From Aphidius gifuensis (Eukaryota > Arthropoda > Insecta > Hymenoptera > Braconidae), in contig NC_057789.1 in the NCBI RefSeq assembly GCF_014905175.1, positions 13,382,876 to 13,446,875 on the forward strand: 64,000 nt of DNA, given 5' to 3'. The number at the start of each line of letters is the position of its first letter. Positions within the stretch are counted from its first letter, which is position 1. Made by a program: the position numbers and the translations under genes. The notes below the pieces were generated by a model, which was not told where the DNA came from, made no database searches, and worked only from the letters and a program-made list of their open reading frames with translations. Below, piece after piece: positions 62,238 to 64,000 of the stretch.

Positions 62238-63591
62238 TATTTAGCTTTGATAAATTAATGGAATCAATTACAATTTTTAAAAAATGATTATATCCATCTA
62301 CAATATTGCCAAAGTCATCTAAATAGAGAATTGTTTGATAATAAAGCTCCCAGTATGCTCGTGTTCCTTTCTCACGATCATAACCAAACCATTTATTACA
62401 ATCTTTATATATTATAAAAAACGAGCCAAGTGTTGAATTACCTAAAGTTGAATAATCTATTGTTACGTACCAAGTTGAAAAATTAAAATTCAACTATGAA
62501 ATAACAAGAAAAAGAAAGAATATGTAAAATCAAAATTAAATAACCAAATAATCATAGAATAATTAAAATAAATCAACTTGGTATTTCACGTTAAAATTAA
62601 AAATCCTCTTATTTTGTTATCCCCTACAGGGTAACGGGTTAGGAGGGAATGTGTATGATTGTAGATGTACCTTGATGTAAGAATAATCCGAAACAATTGT
62701 TGAGAGCGTGTCAATCTGGATGGTCGCCTGTTGATGTTTGTAGTCTCGAATAATCCAAACGGTAAAATAAACTCGAAGCACAGAAAACAACACCCCGGAG
62801 AAATGTCACAGTCAATAATTTTTATATAGGATTAGGGAAGGTTAAATAACACAGGAAATAATAATTTATCACAAGAATTAATTAGTTTAAATTCACTCGA
62901 AAAATGTTATTTATTTAAAACGTAAAAGCTCAATTGATTTTATTTAATTTTTATCAGATGTAATTGATTTAATTTTTATTTTAATTTTTAATTTTTAATT
63001 TAGTTTCAATGATTTGAATAGAACGAAAGTTGTCGCAAGAGTGACGCTCCTTAATATTAAAAATAAAATTATTCCCATAAAAATTTAATTATTAGGTAGG
63101 GATGAAAAGTGGTACCATAGTTGAACCAATCGGATTTAAGGGTTCCTACCATGGTAGTCAGCATTTAATAATTTGCTTAAACATTTTGTTAATAATAATT
63201 TAATAATTTTAACGGATGTAAAATCTCGAGTTGCAAAGGTGACTTTGAAATGTGTTTATAAAATGATTTTAAATAAAAATTTATAATATTGTGAGAAACA
63301 AGTAAAATGATGATTTTGATTAAAAAGCATAAAAATAATTTTAGAAAATAAAAAAAAGAAAGATGTTATTTGCTGACTCGGTATCTTTATGTGTTAAATC
63401 TATTAAATTATTATTTTATTTATTAATTATAAATTATTTTAAAACCAAGACGTAACATCTATTGAAATTTTTTTTAATTGTTCTAATTCAGCTGGTAATA
63501 TGTGTAAGATTCTCAAGGTCCGATACAAAAATTTTTTTTTCCTTCATCATGTTATCAATTTTAACATTGTATAATGCAGATTCCTCATCAT
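62238..63591 (-). pseudogene. Envelope gene remnant of the second element
   Basis: Two segments, 62238-62460 and 63463-63591, match the first element's fusion glycoprotein gene (regions near 23200-23560). The longer one reads NSTLGSFFIIYKDCNKWFGY and GTRAYWELYYQTILYLDDFG, almost identical in protein to the first copy. They are separated by a solo LTR; the 3' end is lost to a deletion and the 5' continuation is displaced by a MITE and the window end. Confidence 0.85.
62461..63457. mobile_element. Solo LTR in the second envelope gene
   Basis: Starts TGTTACGTACCAAG and ends CCAAGACGTAACA, exact 5-bp duplication TCTAT on both sides (62456-62460, 63458-63462). Same family as 15218-16242, inserted in the opposite orientation. 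Confidence 0.9.
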
Positions 63592-64000
63592 TAGTGATGC
63601 CGCGATACGATACGATACGATATGAGGCCTCATATCGTATCGTATCGGATTTTTTATGGGCCATATCGTCTCGTATCGTATCGTCAAGTGGTCATATCGT
63701 CTCCATATCGTATCGTATCGTCATATCGACGATATTGTATAAAAAAATTCAGTTTTTGTTGTACTTTCTCGAAATTTTATATATTTTTTTTCTTAGTACA
63801 GAACCGCCTGTATACCCAAGTGGAAAAAAAAATATATTTATTGGAAATATAAAATAAATTTATTTTATATCTTCTAAATCTTTTCTAAATTTTTTCTAAA
63901 TTCAATTTTAGTAAGTCCAAAACTGTAAGTCCTTCAGATAATCAGATTTAATTTATATTTCCATTAAATATATTTTTTCTACTTGGTTATGTATTTTTTT
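63592..64000. mobile_element. hAT MITE relative, one end only
   Basis: The end TAGTGATGCCGCGAT and the following ATACGATACG/CGTATCGTAT palindromes match the MITE inside the first element's envelope gene. The other end is beyond the window. Confidence 0.7.

Larger units (their letters stand above)
60117..64000. mobile_element. Second, decayed Polinton relative (partial)
   Basis: Its end at about 60117 (AGTAGCG...) and the following kilobase are a diverged inverted copy of the right end of the first element, including the sequence between the 217-residue gene and the terminal repeat. Inward it has a paralogue of 8968-9540, a remnant of the 217-residue gene, and envelope remnants. A deletion of about 2.5 kb relative to the first element joins those two remnants. 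A SINE, a solo LTR and a hAT MITE later inserted. It continues beyond 64000. Confidence 0.85.

Overview
The window is extremely AT-rich, intron-bearing eukaryotic DNA, crowded with insect transposon families. The one host gene I can identify with confidence is a three-exon PBAN/pyrokinin neuropeptide precursor (54709-55642, minus strand) whose peptides end in WFGPRLG and FTPRLG, as in Hymenoptera. Together with the base composition and the TE load this suggests a hymenopteran, plausibly a parasitoid wasp; the species is inference.

The centrepiece is a nearly complete Polinton/Maverick element at 6259-28151 (about 21.9 kb), bounded by long terminal inverted repeats that begin AGTATAGGG. Twelve genes on the minus strand form a tight block: an IAP (two BIR domains plus RING), an adenain-type cysteine protease, an uncharacterised protein, a double-jelly-roll major capsid protein, a basic virion protein, a minor capsid (penton-type) protein, a chromodomain integrase, two Polinton-conserved small proteins, the packaging ATPase, protein-primed DNA polymerase B, and a spliced gene of unknown function. 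Two genes run the other way toward the right end, each behind a TATA box: a baculovirus-F/errantivirus-Env-like fusion glycoprotein and an unknown 217-residue protein. The element therefore has the parts list of an enveloped, virion-forming integrating virus with an anti-apoptotic gene.

The copy is dead but young-looking. The damage is discrete: two in-frame TGA codons in the capsid gene, single frameshifts in integrase, ATPase and PolB, a tRNA-like hairpin inside one conserved gene, a solo LTR inside the ATPase gene, and an 875-bp hAT MITE inside the envelope gene. Protease, basic protein, minor capsid protein, IAP and the 217-residue gene remain open.

A second, more decayed relative begins at 60117 and runs off the window end. 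It keeps the right-type terminal repeat, a paralogue of the 8968-9540 gene, a remnant of the 25584-26237 gene and envelope remnants, and is itself broken by a SINE, a solo LTR of the same family as that in the ATPase gene, and a MITE of the same hAT family as that in the first envelope gene.

The rest is transposon graveyard: a LINE reverse transcriptase (left edge), an RPA1-like gene fragment with an Ala/Pro repeat tail (3759-5090), nested fold-back elements (28.6-31.8 kb and 51.0-53.5 kb), further hAT MITEs with exact or near-exact 8-bp target duplications, a decayed hAT transposase, gag, tyrosine-recombinase, SWIM-domain and integrase relics, solo LTRs and microsatellites. Long stretches at 1.0-3.75, 41-44.7, 53.5-54.7 and 55.7-58.5 kb show no gene I can support.
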